Positions 16,407-25,732 of a stretch of 47,745 nucleotides of DNA are shown here, piece after piece (position 1 is the stretch's first letter; each line of letters opens with the position of its first letter). The position numbers and the translations under genes were made by a program. Under the pieces are notes generated by a model. It saw only the letters and a list, made by a program, of their open reading frames with translations, did not search any database and was not told where the DNA came from. This DNA comes from Phycisphaeraceae bacterium. GTDB taxonomy: Bacteria; Planctomycetota; Phycisphaerae; Phycisphaerales; UBA1924. The stretch is from contig JAHCJE010000010.1 of the NCBI GenBank assembly GCA_026128865.1, positions 1-47,745 of the forward strand. Reading direction: 5' to 3'.

Positions 16407-17540
16407 GTGTTCAAGGGATCGATCAGGATCGTCCGGGTCTTCGGCATCGACGTGGCGATGCACTGGACATTCCTGCTGCTCGTCGGCTGGATCGTCTTCG
16501 TCTCCATGACTCGGGGCGGCGACCTCGTGGGCACTGCGTGGTCGCTCGGGTTCATCGCCGCGCTCTTCACCTGCGTCGTCCTGCACGAACTCGGGCACGC
16601 GCTGGCCGCCCGACGCTACGGCATCGCGACGCGGGGCATCACGCTGCTGCCGATCGGCGGCGTGGCCGCGCTCGAACGGATGCCGACCGAGCCGGTGCAG
16701 GAGATCGTCATCGCCCTGGCGGGGCCGGCGGTGAACGTCGTGATCGCGGGGCTGCTCTTCGGCGTGCTGGCGGCCGCCGGCGACATCCGACCGACGGGAA
16801 CGCCCGTGCTCTTCGTGGGCGAGAACTACGGCTTCGTTACACACCTTGCGATCGTGAACGTCGCTCTGGTGCTCTTCAACATGCTCCCCGCGTTCCCGAT
16901 GGACGGCGGGCGGGTGCTGCGGGCGTTGCTGGCGACGGCGATGAGTTACGCCGACGCGACAGAGTGGGCAGCGCGGGTCGGCGGGCTGATGGCCGCGCTG
17001 TTCGTCGCGCTCGGTCTGTTCTTCAACCCGTGGCTGGTGTTCATCGCGCTGTTCGTCTTCCTCGGCGGGCAGGCGGAGGCGCGGGCGGCACGCACACGCT
17101 CCGTGCTCGAAGGCGTGAACGTCGGCCAGGCGATGCTGACGGTCTTCCGTGCGCTGCGGGCCGATGAGACCCTCGCCGACGCCTCGGCCGAGTTGCTCGC
17201 CGGGTCGCAGCAGGACTTCCCGGTGGTCGATGCGGACGGCAGGGTCGTCGGTGTTCTCACGCGCGACCTGCTCGTGCAGGCCCTGGCCCGAGAGGGGCTT
17301 GGGGCGAGTGTCGGGAGCGTGATGCTGCCCGGCTGCCCGACGGTCGCCGAATCGGCGGACCTGGAGGACGCCTTCGAGCGGATGCAGGCCTCGCGCTGCC
17401 CGGTGCTTCCGGTGCTGCGCGAGGGGCGGCTCGTCGGGCTGCTGACGATGGAGAACCTCGGCGAGTTCGTGATGCTGCGCGGGGCGATCGATCGGCGCAT
17501 GGCGTCGGGGCGGCGCGACGCGGGGCCGCCGTTCGGTTGA
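16407..17540 (+). CDS. Site-2-type zinc metalloprotease (M50) with two CBS domains
   Basis: Intramembrane metalloprotease of the SpoIVFB-like group with a regulatory CBS pair. HELGH (residues 60-64) inside a membrane span gives two zinc ligands and the catalytic Glu. NMLPAFPMDGG (about 158-168) supplies the third ligand, Asp166. The membrane domain spans about residues 15-225; CBS motifs follow at about 238-292 and 303-357 (FPVVDADGRVVGVLTRDLL and CPVLPVLREGRLVGLLTMENL). The start is a GTG at 16407 with GGAAGG about eight bases upstream; the frame is open further upstream but that sequence is Arg-rich and non-conserved in character. It is divergent from the ABC operon and its stop abuts the stop of the next gene. 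CBS domains usually sense adenine nucleotides; the substrate is not indicated by neighbours. Confidence 0.93.
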   Translation: MFKGSIRIVRVFGIDVAMHWTFLLLVGWIVFVSMTRGGDLVGTAWSLGFIAALFTCVVLHELGHALAARRYGIATRGITLLPIGGVAALERMPTEPVQEIVIALAGPAVNVVIAGLLFGVLAAAGDIRPTGTPVLFVGENYGFVTHLAIVNVALVLFNMLPAFPMDGGRVLRALLATAMSYADATEWAARVGGLMAALFVALGLFFNPWLVFIALFVFLGGQAEARAARTRSVLEGVNVGQAMLTVFRALRADETLADASAELLAGSQQDFPVVDADGRVVGVLTRDLLVQALAREGLGASVGSVMLPGCPTVAESADLEDAFERMQASRCPVLPVLREGRLVGLLTMENLGEFVMLRGAIDRRMASGRRDAGPPFG

Positions 17541-18071
17541 TCAGTCCTCGTCGTCGTCCGTTGGCGTGCGGGGCACGGCGATCGGCGCGGCGCCGCGTGC
17601 CGGGACGCCCAGGCCGTGCTTGTAGACGAGTTCGCCGCCCGCGTGGGCGGTCGCGCCCACCCAGACCGCGACGCCCGCTCCGGCGGCGAGCGCGAGGCCG
17701 GTCGCTGCAAGCCTCAGGCGCGGTCGCGGTACGAGCGTCACGGCCACGAGCGCGGCCGGGATGAGCGGCCACACCCAGCCGTTCTCGCCGAGTTCCTCGT
17801 GGCGCTCGAGGGCGGCCTGTTCGGCGGGCGTGAGGGAGAGCGCCTCGACCCCCTCCTCGGCCGCTTCGCCGGAGTTCGCGGCCAGGGCAGCGCCGATCGA
17901 CGCCGCCGCGTACCACGCCACCAGCGCCAGCCCGAGGCCGCGGCTGCGGGCCTTCATCGCCAGATGGATGACGAGGGGAACGACCCCGATGAGAGCGAGA
18001 ACGATCGGGAAATGGACGAGCATCGCGTGGCGGGCGTGCGGGTCCTGCAGCGTTTCGAGAATCCCTTGCAT
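17541..18071 (-). CDS. DUF2231-like membrane protein
   Basis: A 176-residue membrane protein. The N-terminal DPHARHAMLVHFPIVLALIG, with histidines at the membrane entry, resembles DUF2231 proteins, which have four membrane spans and conserved His residues and may bind haem or metal. Spans are visible at about residues 17-38, 47-65, 98-115 and 122-142. Between spans two and three lies an acidic helical stretch. The C-terminus is a soluble tail ending in an Asp/Glu cluster. Its stop codon lies immediately beside the stop of the convergent protease gene (17540/17541). A purine-rich AAGGAGC is just upstream of the ATG at 18071. Function unproven. Confidence 0.7.
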   Translation of the reverse strand: MQGILETLQDPHARHAMLVHFPIVLALIGVVPLVIHLAMKARSRGLGLALVAWYAAASIGAALAANSGEAAEEGVEALSLTPAEQAALERHEELGENGWVWPLIPAALVAVTLVPRPRLRLAATGLALAAGAGVAVWVGATAHAGGELVYKHGLGVPARGAAPIAVPRTPTDDDED

Positions 18072-18128
18072 GAGCGCGCTCCTTGTGCGGCCGCGCCCCG
18101 GATCGCGTCGTTGCCGGATTGTTCGGAA

Positions 18129-18202
18129 TCAGGGCGACTGGATTCGAACCAGCGACCTCGTGGACCCAAACCACGCGCTCTACCAAGCTGAGCTACGCCC
18201 TG
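18129..18202 (-). tRNA. tRNA-Pro (anticodon UGG)
   Basis: The minus strand folds as acceptor CAGGGCG/CGCCCTG, D-arm GCTC/GAGC with AGCTTGGTA loop, anticodon stem CGTGG/CCACG around TTTGGGT (anticodon TGG), T-arm GCTGG-TTCGAAT-CCAGT and discriminator A. CCA is not encoded. Confidence 0.95.
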
Positions 18203-18235
18203 GCGGTCGGCGTGGCGTTCACCTGCCGACTCGGA

Positions 18236-18241
18236 AGGATA
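18236..18241 (-). promoter_or_regulatory. Candidate -10 box for tRNA-Pro
   Basis: TATCCT on the minus strand, 33 bases before the tRNA-Pro 5' end. Matches four of six -10 consensus bases; no clear -35. Confidence 0.3.
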
Positions 18242-18269
18242 CGCCCGCCCGCGGACCGCCCCGACGGCT

Positions 18270-18309
18270 GGACAAGAAAGCCGGCCCGCCGCGCTTGCGA
18301 CGGGCCGGC
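18270..18309 (-). terminator. Probable terminator of the pseudopilin operon
   Basis: A perfect 9-base stem GCCGGCCCG / CGGGCCGGC (18280-18288 and 18301-18309) with a 12-base loop lies 84 bases after the GspK-like stop codon. On the minus strand it is followed directly by CTTTCTTGTCC. The strong stem and T-rich tail suit intrinsic termination of the long minus-strand operon. Confidence 0.55.
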
Positions 18310-18392
18310 GCCCCGCTCACACACTCTCTCTCGCCCCAGCGGGGTCGCGGCACACACACGGACCCGGGCACACGCCGGCGTCCGGTTCCTTC

Positions 18393-21300
18393 CTAGAGCG
18401 GCACCTCCTTGAAGAGCAGGATGCGCGGCTTGTCGCCCGGGCGGACGACGTTCGAGCGGTCCACCACCATCAGGAAGCGGCGGGCGATCGAGGGCGTCAT
18501 GGGCTGGTCGTTGGCCAGGCCCTTCACGTCGGACTCCTGGTAGCCGTGCAGCACGAACCAGACGGCGAAGACGTCGGAGCGAACGCTGACGCTGGACATG
18601 GCTGCGTTGGCGATGACGAGGCGCTCGGCCCAGTCGTCGGCGAAGTCGTCTGTTTCGGTCCCGCCCGTGCCGTAGCGAACAGATTCGAGACCGGGGTGAC
18701 TGACGCTCTGGCCGTTGAAGCCGAGTCGGTCGATGTCGTGCGGGAAGGCGGTGTCGGGGTACTCGGTGTCGCGGACGGCGAGGAGTTCGCCGGGCGTGAG
18801 CAGGCCTGGCATCTCGCGGATGGCGGGGATGCCGGTGGCGAAGGTGCGGCCGTCGTCGGCGGGGTCGTAGCCCGGAGGGGAGCCTGGCGGCGGACCACCC
18901 GAGCCGTCGCGGAAGTTGAGCAGGTTGGTCGGCACGCCGTAGAAATCACGAGGGAAGACGGCGAGGCGATCGCGATAGGCATACACAGTCGATGCGATGT
19001 CGGACGTTTCGTCGTGGCCCGTACCCGACCACCAGGACGTGCCGGAGGGAGGCGGCGCCATCGGACTGAAGCCGGGGACGGCACGGAGCACTTCGAGCGG
19101 CGCTGTGTTGACGTTGATCACGCCGAAGGTGCCGACGTTTGTCGAGCCAAACTCGCGGGGCATGGTCGTGAAGGCGTCCAGAACCGTCAGAGCGAGCGGC
19201 ACACCAAGCCCCCAGCGAACGTCGGTCTGCGGGTTGAAGATGCCGCTGTTGTCTGCGTTCGTGAAGGGAACGAAGTCGTCGAGGACGAGTTGGCCCGCTT
19301 CGAGCGCAGATCCACGCGGTGCGCCGACATCCATCGTGAAAGCGTTCTGATACAGCCCGCTCGGAGGGTTCTCGAAGTACAGCGCGATAGCGAGCGCCTC
19401 GGAGAGCGTGGTCCAGCGTTCGTCCTCGTCCGCGGCCAAGGGATCCTGCGTCGGGCCGAGACCGAGAGGGAGAAGAAGGTCGGCGACGCGGAACCGCGAG
19501 AGCCCGGAAGCACTCTCGAACTTGTTGTTGTCGAGGCTTGGCACCGCATAGAGGGGTGTTTCACCGGGCATGCCGCCGTGGAGAGACCGTCCGGCGAGGT
19601 TGTTGCCGATCGTGTTGCCTGTCCTGCCCGACGGTTCACCTGTCAGGGTCGGGATGAGTTTCTGCGCGGCAGGACCGGCCTGCTTGTTGAGCAGACCGTT
19701 GAGAGTCTTATCGCCCTTCGTGTTCACGAAGTCGCCGATGCTGAGGCGGGCGGAGGTGCCGTCGGTCGAGGTGACGTTCTGGAGCGCGTTCTGCCATTTC
19801 GACTCGATGCAGTACGCTGGGATGAAGCTGCGGAACGAATCCGAGGATGCGCCGGCACGCGGATCGTCGCGACGGCGCAGCGATGCATGACGAGTGATCG
19901 AAAGGCCGCGGTTGTCGGGACTGAAGTTGGCGTTCGGAGGCTCGGGACCTCGCTGCGCTCCTGAGACGGACCCGGCCTGATTCGCCCCGTGGTTCGTGAG
20001 TTGGCGGTCGAGCGTCGCGCCTGCCGCTGCGGGATCGCGCAGCCGGTCAACGAGGATCGGCGAAGATCCCACCCCCTGCGTGCGCCAGAGACGAACAACT
20101 CGTCTGCTCGCGTCTGTGCCGGACTGGAGGTTCCGGAATGAACCCGAGGTATCGATCGTCCCGGCGCTGATATCGGCCGGAGGAACACGGACGGCGTTCC
20201 CCCCGAGTTGCGTACTGATCCACGCCTTCAGATCCTGGTTGCCCTGCCCGAGCCCAAGAGCGTTGTTGATGCGGTCGGTAGCGGACTGCTCGTCCTGGCT
20301 CAGCGTGTAAAAGACGCGGGTCTCTCGCGGGGCAAGCGTAACCGAGGTCTCGCCCGAATCGAACGCCCCATCAACGAGTTTGTAGTAGTCGTCACCGTAC
20401 TGGATGTAGTAGCTCCCGGTGCCGCCGCCGGAGAGCGCTACGGGCACATCGAATGGATTGTGAATCTGGAAAGCCAGGACCTCAAAGAGGAAATCCGGGT
20501 TTGATGCATCCACCGCCCCGTTGATTGACGGGTCGTAGATGTAGACGGTTTGCCCAGGGTCGTTCGGACCGCCGCCGAGTTGCCGCTCCCCGGTATCGTC
20601 GTCTCCGCCGCGGGCCTGGGGTGTGTCGGTGTACATGACGAACGAGGCCGCTTCGGTGATGAAGGGTTGGGCCTCGATCCCGTAGATGACAATCGCCTGT
20701 GATGAGAGCAACGAAGGACCGACACCGAGGCGTGAATCGCCCAGGTCAAGAAGAGGAGACGGGAAGTTGGGATCGGCATTCACGGCATCGCGTACCGCGG
20801 GATCGACGAGCAGCGTAACCGAAGTCGGCGTGTCGTCGTCGTCGAAGGCATCAACCATGTTCACCGCGAAATGCCCCGCGATATGCAACGCGAGTTCAGG
20901 CCCGCGGTGCCCGTAGAAGAGCGTGGCATAGAACGGGTTGCCGGTCCACGACGACGTGACGTAGGAGTACGGGAGCAGGGCGTCGGCATAGCGCCGGAAG
21001 AGCGTCTGGATGCTGGGGGTGTCGGAGAGAACGTCGCCGACGTACGTGCGCAGGTCGACGTCCGTGATGGGCGTGGAGGGCGTGACGCCGAGTCGGGAGA
21101 TGATGGGGCGTGCAGCGCTGATGGTAGTCAGCCGCCTGCGCGGATCGAGCCAAGCCTGGGCGAGCGCGTCGTCGTCAAGGTATCCGTCGCCCTTGTAGAC
21201 GCCGCCCGCGAGCACGTTGTTGTCAACGCCGCCGCGTTCGAGCGTGAGTGGGCGGTTGTCACGGAGCGTGCTGAACGGCTTGCCGGCGCCCAGGAATCGA

Positions 21301-22877
21301 CCGCCGACGGCCGCTTCGAGGCGAGAGCGAGTCGACGGATCGTTCACGCCGTTGTAGACGAGGAGTTCCTGAAGATCAGCGAGTCCGAACGGAGCGCCGA
21401 GCGTGAAACCGCCCGTCGCATACGCGGCTGCATCCAGCCCCGATCCCGCGAACTCGCGGTAATACCACGAACGCGGAACGTCGTTCTTGAACCACCCGTG
21501 GTCGTCGTTCCAGAGAGCAGGGGGCACAAGGCCCGAAAAGAGCGACTCTCGCAGCGCGACGTAGCCTCGCAAGCCGACGTCGTAGGTGAGTTGAACGCCA
21601 GAGGCTGAGTCGTCGAGTTCGGAATAGTCACCGACCGTCCCCTGCAGCGGCTGTTCGAGGCTGGAGTAGTTGATCGACGAGGCGTTGTCAAGAATCAGGT
21701 TCTCGATCGTGAGCGCCGCGCGCAGGTCGACGTCGGAAGGAGTCAGGCCCAGCGGTCCGCTGCTGACCGGCGCACCGGGTGATGCCGCGTCGCGCGTCGG
21801 CGCGTCGAGCAGGTCGGTGGCGGTGTTGACGTTGATGCGGCCGGAAAGATCGACGGCCCGTGCGGCGATGAAGTAGCGATAGCGACGGTCGTTCAGCAAC
21901 GACCGCCACTGCTCCGGAGTGTTCCGGTCGCGGGCCTCGACGAGCTCGAACCAGCGTGCGTCCGGGATGCCGTCTCCGTCGGCGTCGGCCCACTGGTACA
22001 TGGGGTGCCATGCGCTGCCGAACTGCTGATGCGCGGGTGTGGGGTGCAGCATGGGCCTGAATGCGGCACGCTGCCGCGCGGTCCATTCCGCCGGGCGATG
22101 AGCGATGGTGTCGCTGGGTTGGGTGTTCCCGCCGAAGTCCCGCGCGGGCGTGGGATTGGCGTTCGTCGTGTCGTCCCACAGCCGGAGATCCACCCGCATC
22201 TCCCACGGCGTGGCGGCGAAGTTTCCCGTCCCGCGGCGCAGGTTGTACAGGTTGACGAACGCGCCATCTGGAGCAAAGTTCGAGATGTGCGCCCAATCGA
22301 CGCGGTACTTGTACGCCTCGTCCGCGGTGATGGAGGTGCCTGAGAAGTTGAGGAAGGTCGGCTCGCTCGCCGCCAGCCACGGGTCCGTGCCGCTGCCGAC
22401 GTACACGCCGTTCGCCAGGCGCACCATCCCGGTGGGCGTGAAGTTCTGGACGGTGACGGGGACAAATCCGCTTCCGGCCGGATTGCGGACGAAGAAGGGC
22501 GAGGAGGGGTAATCCCATGCCTCGCGACGTTGGAGCGCGCCCAGGCCGTTGGCCGCTCGCTCGCCGGCAAAGTAGGTGCTGAAGACGTCCTGGCCGATCA
22601 CGGAGGCGAGGTAGTCGCGGACCTGTTCCGGGACGCCGTGGCGTTCGTCACTCCTGACGACGGCCGCGCTCACCTGCCGATCGGATCGACCGATGGCGGC
22701 GTACAGCACCGCCACCACGGCCAAGAGCGAAAGAACGCCGACGACCATGATGAGGAAAGAGCCGCGGCGCGAGGCTCGACGGTTGAGCAGCACGCGAGCA
22801 GCCCGGGCGAGGAGGCCGGCTCCCCCGCGCCGACCCCCGCGAGTGCGCGCTGTACGGTCTGTCAGGTCGGTCTTCAT
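18393..22877 (-). CDS. Giant GspK-like minor pseudopilin
   Basis: A 1494-residue protein with a prepilin-like N-terminus: Arg-rich leader, RRGSFLIMVVGVLSLLAVVAV, then a polar exported domain. The transmembrane segment lies at about residues 40-62. GspK-family features include GVINVNTAPLEVLRAVPGF near residue 1252. A second, earlier RINVNTATDLL lies near residue 345, so two GspK-like segments may be present. Typical GspK proteins have 300-350 residues, so this is four to five times larger. Most of the extra sequence is Asp/Asn/Gly/Ser-rich and beta-prone, as in a secreted or surface protein. It is the last gene of the pseudopilin run, the usual place of gspK, 27 bases after the GspJ-like gene. 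In T2SS, GspK caps the pseudopilus tip; here the mass could form an extracellular tip structure. Family assignment is moderate because only short motifs match. Confidence 0.7.
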   Translation of the reverse strand: MKTDLTDRTARTRGGRRGGAGLLARAARVLLNRRASRRGSFLIMVVGVLSLLAVVAVLYAAIGRSDRQVSAAVVRSDERHGVPEQVRDYLASVIGQDVFSTYFAGERAANGLGALQRREAWDYPSSPFFVRNPAGSGFVPVTVQNFTPTGMVRLANGVYVGSGTDPWLAASEPTFLNFSGTSITADEAYKYRVDWAHISNFAPDGAFVNLYNLRRGTGNFAATPWEMRVDLRLWDDTTNANPTPARDFGGNTQPSDTIAHRPAEWTARQRAAFRPMLHPTPAHQQFGSAWHPMYQWADADGDGIPDARWFELVEARDRNTPEQWRSLLNDRRYRYFIAARAVDLSGRINVNTATDLLDAPTRDAASPGAPVSSGPLGLTPSDVDLRAALTIENLILDNASSINYSSLEQPLQGTVGDYSELDDSASGVQLTYDVGLRGYVALRESLFSGLVPPALWNDDHGWFKNDVPRSWYYREFAGSGLDAAAYATGGFTLGAPFGLADLQELLVYNGVNDPSTRSRLEAAVGGRFLGAGKPFSTLRDNRPLTLERGGVDNNVLAGGVYKGDGYLDDDALAQAWLDPRRRLTTISAARPIISRLGVTPSTPITDVDLRTYVGDVLSDTPSIQTLFRRYADALLPYSYVTSSWTGNPFYATLFYGHRGPELALHIAGHFAVNMVDAFDDDDTPTSVTLLVDPAVRDAVNADPNFPSPLLDLGDSRLGVGPSLLSSQAIVIYGIEAQPFITEAASFVMYTDTPQARGGDDDTGERQLGGGPNDPGQTVYIYDPSINGAVDASNPDFLFEVLAFQIHNPFDVPVALSGGGTGSYYIQYGDDYYKLVDGAFDSGETSVTLAPRETRVFYTLSQDEQSATDRINNALGLGQGNQDLKAWISTQLGGNAVRVPPADISAGTIDTSGSFRNLQSGTDASRRVVRLWRTQGVGSSPILVDRLRDPAAAGATLDRQLTNHGANQAGSVSGAQRGPEPPNANFSPDNRGLSITRHASLRRRDDPRAGASSDSFRSFIPAYCIESKWQNALQNVTSTDGTSARLSIGDFVNTKGDKTLNGLLNKQAGPAAQKLIPTLTGEPSGRTGNTIGNNLAGRSLHGGMPGETPLYAVPSLDNNKFESASGLSRFRVADLLLPLGLGPTQDPLAADEDERWTTLSEALAIALYFENPPSGLYQNAFTMDVGAPRGSALEAGQLVLDDFVPFTNADNSGIFNPQTDVRWGLGVPLALTVLDAFTTMPREFGSTNVGTFGVINVNTAPLEVLRAVPGFSPMAPPPSGTSWWSGTGHDETSDIASTVYAYRDRLAVFPRDFYGVPTNLLNFRDGSGGPPPGSPPGYDPADDGRTFATGIPAIREMPGLLTPGELLAVRDTEYPDTAFPHDIDRLGFNGQSVSHPGLESVRYGTGGTETDDFADDWAERLVIANAAMSSVSVRSDVFAVWFVLHGYQESDVKGLANDQPMTPSIARRFLMVVDRSNVVRPGDKPRILLFKEVPL

Positions 22878-22904
22878 CGGTCCACTCCCGCCGCGTGTGG
22901 CGGC

Positions 22905-24611
22905 TCAGTACGATCGCCGCTCCGGCACCTCGAACACGAACTGGTACCCGCGCTCGACCGATGGGTCCTTCGCGTCGGCGAGCGAGAGCGTCACACGGAT
23001 CAGTCTGGGCCACGCCCACGGGATCGAGGGCGGATCGTTCTGGTCCGTCGGCTCCCACGTCGGATCGAAGTACCCGAAATGCGCGACCTGCTCGATCGGC
23101 GGATCCCCGCCGGAAAGCAAGGTACGGTCGTACACCGTGGTATCCGCCAGCGGATACGACGCGGCGACGCCGTTGAGTCTGTGGTACGGCGTTGAATGGA
23201 CCCTGTCGTTGTTCGTCGCGGGATCGACCGGATACGGCGCAGCGACGCGGTACTCACGCCCATCCCTGAAGGGACCGTTGGATGTGTTAGGGTTGCCGTC
23301 AGCATCCACGTAGCGTTCAAGCCCGTGCCAGATGATCTCACCGTGCCGCGGGCTTCCCGGGTCGTCCACGGTCTCGCCGAAGGAAAACTCGACGATGAAC
23401 TCGGTGCATCGAGCGATGAAGCCGTGCGCGGTCAGCGCCCGCTGATCAGCGATGCGGAAGGCCCGTTCGATCGTCTGCCACCCCGCCTGCGACGCCGTGC
23501 CCACATAGTCCGGCATCGAAGGTTCACCCCGGACCCGGTGCCCGCCCATGCTGCCTGCCTGCGACGGCGCGGGAAGCAACTCGCGCAGCCATGCGTGGAT
23601 GAACCGACGATCGCCCGTCATTGGGCTTGCGGGAGGGGTGCGTGCGAAGTCGCCGTCGATGATATAGGAGGCGTGAGCGGGATCGAAATGGCTGAGCGTC
23701 GCGACGGACGGCAGAATGGCCGCGTCGTTCACGATCGTCCTGATCTCGGCGGGATCGGTGGTAGCGATATCGACAAGCCCTGAGGCGAAGACCGGGAAAG
23801 CATTCACGGAGCCGGTGCGGACACGCGCCGGGTCAGTCGCCGGACCGAGTTCCGCGAGCCGACGCAGCAGGCTTGTTGCGGCGGGTTGTGCGGCGATCTG
23901 CACATCGTTGTCGAGCCAACGTTCGGGCGGCATCAACTGGTACGGGTCCGGTGTCGGCGCCCCGTGCTCCGCGCCCGTCGGCTGCACGAGCAGCGTGACG
24001 TGGCGACCGAGTACCCACTCGGAGGCGTACTCATTCACGCCGCCTCGATATCCGAATCGGGAGTTGTTCGACGGGAGAAAGCCGCCGTTGACAGAGCCGT
24101 GGCGAACCTCGGGGCGGGCGAACCACGCCGCGTCTGAGGCGGGGTCGTACTTCGCGAGATGGCCGTAATAGACGCGGGCGTGCGACGATCGCGCGGCTCG
24201 CTCCGGATGCAGGGAATCGCGCATCGACGTAAATGACCCGTGAGCGAGGAAGACGATCTCGTCCGCGCGACGAGGCCGCGGGACCGTGTCGCCCGGGTGA
24301 AGAGGCACGGCGTCGCCCGTGAGCGTCAGAGAGCCGTTGGCATCCGCGTCAACGTAGGCGTTGCGGATGACGAGGAAACCATCCCGGCTCATGGAACGGA
24401 AATCCTCTCGCATCTGCTGCTCGAGCTGGGCCGCGGTCTGGTTGAGCAGGCTCACGCGACGGCCGCCGGTCACCGTCCGTCCGACGGACTCGAAGACGGC
24501 CGCGATGCCCACCGCGATCAGGGCAACCGCGCCGATCGCCACAAGAAGTTCGACGAGCGTGAACCCGCCGCGGCGGTGAAGTGTCAAGGATTGGCGCGCG
24601 TTGCGTGTCAT
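22905..24611 (-). CDS. GspJ-like minor pseudopilin
   Basis: A 568-residue protein with a class III prepilin signal: short basic leader ending HRRGG, cleavage before FTLVELLVAIGAVALIAVGIA with Glu at +5. The first 80 residues after cleavage continue as the usual long helix (LLNQTAAQLEQQMREDFRSM), which fits GspJ/PilW proteins. The remainder is a large exported domain without recognisable motifs; normal GspJ has about 200 residues. ATG at 24611 is chosen because GAGGAG lies six bases upstream; a GTG at 24623 overlapping the previous stop is an alternative. Position between I-like and K-like genes supports the J call. Confidence 0.75.
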   Translation of the reverse strand: MTRNARQSLTLHRRGGFTLVELLVAIGAVALIAVGIAAVFESVGRTVTGGRRVSLLNQTAAQLEQQMREDFRSMSRDGFLVIRNAYVDADANGSLTLTGDAVPLHPGDTVPRPRRADEIVFLAHGSFTSMRDSLHPERAARSSHARVYYGHLAKYDPASDAAWFARPEVRHGSVNGGFLPSNNSRFGYRGGVNEYASEWVLGRHVTLLVQPTGAEHGAPTPDPYQLMPPERWLDNDVQIAAQPAATSLLRRLAELGPATDPARVRTGSVNAFPVFASGLVDIATTDPAEIRTIVNDAAILPSVATLSHFDPAHASYIIDGDFARTPPASPMTGDRRFIHAWLRELLPAPSQAGSMGGHRVRGEPSMPDYVGTASQAGWQTIERAFRIADQRALTAHGFIARCTEFIVEFSFGETVDDPGSPRHGEIIWHGLERYVDADGNPNTSNGPFRDGREYRVAAPYPVDPATNNDRVHSTPYHRLNGVAASYPLADTTVYDRTLLSGGDPPIEQVAHFGYFDPTWEPTDQNDPPSIPWAWPRLIRVTLSLADAKDPSVERGYQFVFEVPERRSY

Positions 24612-24619
24612 GACGCTCC

Positions 24620-25732
24620 TCACGGCTCGATCACGAAGACCACGGGGTCAACGACCGGCGGCTGGGGGAGGAAGACGATCGGGCTGATGTCCCGCGGCTT
24701 GACACTCTCGCCCTCAGGCAAGCGGGCCACAGAGTTCGGTACTGGAGGATCAATTCGAAAAGCCATCGGAATGTTCATAGAACCCGGAGGAGGAGGAATG
24801 ACCGACACGATCCGGTAGACATGGCCGTGGACATCCACGAAGCGCTGGCCAGATTGACTGAGGAGTTGCTCGTAGAAGCGCCGTTGGGAATCGGTGCTTG
24901 CCTTAAGAGCGATGACGTCCCGCTCAACTCCGTAGACACCACTCCCCGGAAACTCATCGAGCAACTCGACCACGAGGGGCAGAGCGTAGTTCCGTCGATC
25001 GAGGTTCGGTTGCTTCGAGTCGTCCACTCCGGTGAACGTCGGTCGGCCGTCCGTGCTGCGCACGGCGACTGGGGATCGCAGGTCACGGACACCGTTCGGC
25101 AGCGACGACGCGGTTTCGGTCAGGGCACGCGAGAGCGAGAGCCGCCCCTGTCCTGGGATCAGCGGCAGCCGAATCCCGGGATCGATGCGGCGCAGGAACA
25201 ACGCGACCATGACGGCGTCGTCGCTGGCATCCGCCGGGTCGCCTCGCGGGACGCGAACACCGGCGAAATCCCAGACGAAACGAGGATCGACGCCTTCGGT
25301 GTGCGGAGCCGGGAAGAGGCGCGCGCCGACAGGGATCTCGACGGCGTTGCTGCCCGTGCCGAGCGTGACAACACCGGATGCAGGGTCGATGGGCGCGGAT
25401 GCCCACCCGGGGCGTGGACCCCATGGCCCACTGAGGGGAAGGCCCGACTGCTGGGAAACATCCTTGATCCACTCGACCCAGCCTCCCTGAGAAACACCCG
25501 TGGTAGGGTCGAAGCGGAGCAAATCGGCTCGCGCTGAAAGGTCGGCCTTGATGGAGTTCATCGCACCCAGACCGAGTGTGGCATCGGTCGCGAGACGCTG
25601 CTCGCGCACGACGACGGGGAAGACCGCACCGAGGCCCAGCAGGCCGAGGGCAAGCACAAAGACGGCGATGAGCACTTCGACGAGCGAGAACGCCGCGGCA
25701 GCGGGACGCGGAATGTGGCGCGTCTCGGTCAC
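24620..25732 (-). CDS. GspI/PilV-like minor pseudopilin
   Basis: A 370-residue protein with leader VTETRHIPRPAAAA and hydrophobic helix FSLVEVLIAVFVLALGLLGLG, the GspI/PilV-type signature with Glu at +5. The GTG at 25732 overlaps the upstream stop as GTGA and has GGGAGGA upstream, pointing to translational coupling. The exported domain is long and unlike ordinary 120-residue GspI; it contains a DEFPGSGVYGVERDVIALK stretch near the C-terminus and no enzymatic motif. Leader cleavage would rely on the prepilin peptidase at 3081-4658. Confidence 0.75.
   Translation of the reverse strand: MTETRHIPRPAAAAFSLVEVLIAVFVLALGLLGLGAVFPVVVREQRLATDATLGLGAMNSIKADLSARADLLRFDPTTGVSQGGWVEWIKDVSQQSGLPLSGPWGPRPGWASAPIDPASGVVTLGTGSNAVEIPVGARLFPAPHTEGVDPRFVWDFAGVRVPRGDPADASDDAVMVALFLRRIDPGIRLPLIPGQGRLSLSRALTETASSLPNGVRDLRSPVAVRSTDGRPTFTGVDDSKQPNLDRRNYALPLVVELLDEFPGSGVYGVERDVIALKASTDSQRRFYEQLLSQSGQRFVDVHGHVYRIVSVIPPPPGSMNIPMAFRIDPPVPNSVARLPEGESVKPRDISPIVFLPQPPVVDPVVFVIEP

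Noticed and set aside
17616..18412. Frames with GRLDSNQRP and RATGFEPATSWTQTT sequences
   Set aside because: These are the typical translations of antisense tRNA, here tRNA-Pro, extended across the DUF2231-like gene and the spacer.
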